Below are positions 6,966-8,004 of a stretch of DNA of 8,004 bases, piece by piece. Made by a program: the position numbers and the translations under genes. Source of the DNA: Bacteroidales bacterium (GTDB lineage Bacteria > Bacteroidota > Bacteroidia > Bacteroidales > UBA3824); the NCBI GenBank assembly GCA_017645985.1, contig JAGCNK010000020.1, forward strand, positions 1 to 8,004, read 5' to 3'. Numbering within the stretch: the first letter of the stretch is position 1; every line of letters begins with the position of its first letter. The notes under the pieces were generated by a model. The model saw only the letters and a list, made by a program, of their open reading frames with translations. It did no database searches and was not told the origin of the DNA.

Positions 6966-7895
6966 ATGACAATAATAGACGCTCACAGCCACCTTTGGCT
7001 CAAACAGGATACCGTTGTAGATGGACAGCGCATCTACACCACCACACGCGGCCGCTCGATGTTTTTCGGACAGGAAGTGCAGATGCTGCCGCCCTTTATC
7101 GCCGACGGCAGAAACACCGCCGAAATTTTCATCGCCAATATGGATTATGCACAAGTTGGCGGAGCGGTTGTGGTACAGGAAGTTATCGACGGCAACCAAA
7201 ACGATTATCTTTTGGATGTATCAAAAAAATATCCAAGCCGTTTCTTCGTCTGCGGAATGCCGAATCTTGGTCTCGAATCCAAGGATGCCGAGCAAAAAAT
7301 CACCGCCGAAGACATTCTCCGCGATGTTGAGAATTTGCATCAACTTGGTTTTAAGGGAATTGCAATTCCAGGACACCGTGTCAGCCGCAAGATGTCGGAT
7401 TTTGTGCCTGCGATGAAGTTTATGGAGTCCAAAGGAATGATTTTCTCGATGTGTCTTGCCGACAATGCCAATCAAATCGCAGAATTTCAAGAGGTTATCA
7501 CCGAATGTTCCAACCTAAAAATCGCCATCGGACATTTTGGACTTGCCACCACCAACAATTGGAAAAATCAGATTCTCCTTGCCCGCAATCCCAATGTCTA
7601 TATCGAATCGGGCGGCATTACTTGGCTCTACAACAGCGAGTTTTACCCATATCCATCGGCAATCAAAGCCATCCGCAAGGCGGCAGATTTGGTTGGCATC
7701 GACAAACTGATGTGGGGTAGCGACTATCCCCGCACCATCTGCGCCATCACCTACAAAATGTCATACGATTTCATTGTCAAAACCAACGAACTCACCGACA
7801 CCGAAAAAGCGGCTTTTCTCGGAGAAAATGCGGTTAAGTTGTATGGGTTCAAGGATTTGCCGGTGTTGGAGTATGTGAAGAATATGTCGGAATAA
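6966..7895 (+). CDS. Amidohydrolase-family protein (Amidohydro_2; possible sugar-lactone hydrolase)
   Basis: This 309-residue cytoplasmic enzyme belongs to the metal-dependent TIM-barrel amidohydrolases. It starts TIIDAHSHLW, with the metal-binding HxH at H7/H9. It continues with GIAIPGHR (H137), AIGHFG (H190) and the C-terminal strand motif LMWGSDYPRT with the catalytic Asp D253. The end, AFLGENAVKLYGF, is the usual Amidohydro_2 closing helix. I chose the ATG at 6966 because the motif begins two residues later, an A-rich leader precedes it, and a -7 promoter box lies at 6937-6944. The in-frame ATG at 6879 would add 29 basic, low-complexity residues (for example KKDLYLSSKNNKKM). The known family includes fuconolactonases and decarboxylase-like enzymes. 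The substrate cannot be read from sequence, and no sugar-pathway neighbour is in view. No signal peptide is seen with this start. Confidence 0.85.
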   Translation: MTIIDAHSHLWLKQDTVVDGQRIYTTTRGRSMFFGQEVQMLPPFIADGRNTAEIFIANMDYAQVGGAVVVQEVIDGNQNDYLLDVSKKYPSRFFVCGMPNLGLESKDAEQKITAEDILRDVENLHQLGFKGIAIPGHRVSRKMSDFVPAMKFMESKGMIFSMCLADNANQIAEFQEVITECSNLKIAIGHFGLATTNNWKNQILLARNPNVYIESGGITWLYNSEFYPYPSAIKAIRKAADLVGIDKLMWGSDYPRTICAITYKMSYDFIVKTNELTDTEKAAFLGENAVKLYGFKDLPVLEYVKNMSE

Positions 7896-7910
7896 GTGAA
7901 AGATTTTTTG

Positions 7911-7927
7911 ATAGCACATATTGCTGT
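7911..7927. terminator. Weak hairpin between convergent genes
   Basis: AGCA (7913-7916) pairs with TGCT (7922-7925), and the outer A-T pair plus one G-U wobble extend it to six pairs over a 5-base loop. It lies in the 31-bp gap after the amidohydrolase stop and touches the stop codon of the leftward gene. T-rich sequence follows on the + strand but is interrupted. This is a marginal terminator candidate. Confidence 0.2.
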
Positions 7928-8004
7928 TATTCCTTATTGTCTCGTGGCCAGTCTATTTTTTCCATTATGATTCTGAAACCAATATTGCTATTTCTCGTAT
8001 CGGG
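7927..8004 (-). CDS. C-terminal fragment of a probable formylglycine-generating-enzyme (SUMF1) family protein
   Basis: Reading leftward from the window edge, the minus strand is open for 25 codons and stops at TAA (7929-7927). The peptide starts PDTRNSNIGFRIIM and ends IDWPRDNKE. The pattern of Arg, then SNIGFR plus a short hydrophobic strand, is the usual C-terminal end of the FGE-sulfatase/SUMF1 fold. That fold occurs in sulfatase-activating enzymes and in many Bacteroidota proteins with other roles, including the gliding/secretion lipoproteins GldJ and GldK. The fragment is too short to tell these apart. The gene converges on the amidohydrolase with 31 bp between stops. The call rests on one motif, and nothing upstream is visible. 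Confidence 0.65.
   Translation of the reverse strand, partial: PDTRNSNIGFRIIMEKIDWPRDNKE

Overview
The window reads as a chromosomal segment of a member of the Bacteroidota (Bacteroidales-like). The evidence is the set of translation starts, which have A/T-rich or featureless leaders and no Shine-Dalgarno motif, plus two exact copies of the Bacteroidota -7 promoter box TAnnTTTG in the one sizeable intergenic region. I see no tRNA, rRNA, CRISPR array or insertion sequence.

Bases 2-4923 (+ strand) are a compact chemosensory operon. It holds the 3' part of a CheY-like response regulator (its start is left of the window), the histidine kinase CheA, the coupling protein CheW, and a membrane chemoreceptor (MCP1) with a dCache-type periplasmic sensor. 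Spacings are 29, 4 and 11 bp. Together these form a complete receptor - CheW - CheA - CheY signalling chain. The adaptation enzymes CheR and CheB are not in the window, although MCP1 carries consensus methylation sites. No flagellar or gliding gene is visible, so the output of the pathway is unknown.

Bases 4942-6801 (- strand) hold a second chemoreceptor (MCP2) that converges on the operon with 18 bp between the two stop codons. It has a Cache_3/Cache_2-type sensor and a canonical signalling tip, unlike MCP1, whose tip is a less usual variant. The sensor half of MCP2 is clearly more AT-rich than its signalling half.

Bases 6802-6965 are a divergent, AT-rich intergenic region. It has an exact -7 box on each strand, and the two boxes form an 8-bp inverted repeat. 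The rightward promoter drives a metal-dependent amidohydrolase-family gene (6966-7895) whose start is best placed at 6966, not at the ATG 87 bp upstream. At the right edge, bases 7927-8004 (- strand) encode the last 25 residues of another gene, probably of the formylglycine-generating-enzyme (FGE-sulfatase/SUMF1) family.

Most of the window is recognisable biology. The points most worth a second look are a chemosensory operon in this kind of organism, the two different receptor tips beside one CheA/CheW pair, the mosaic composition of MCP2, and the symmetrical divergent promoter. I found no convincing evidence of a wholly new system.
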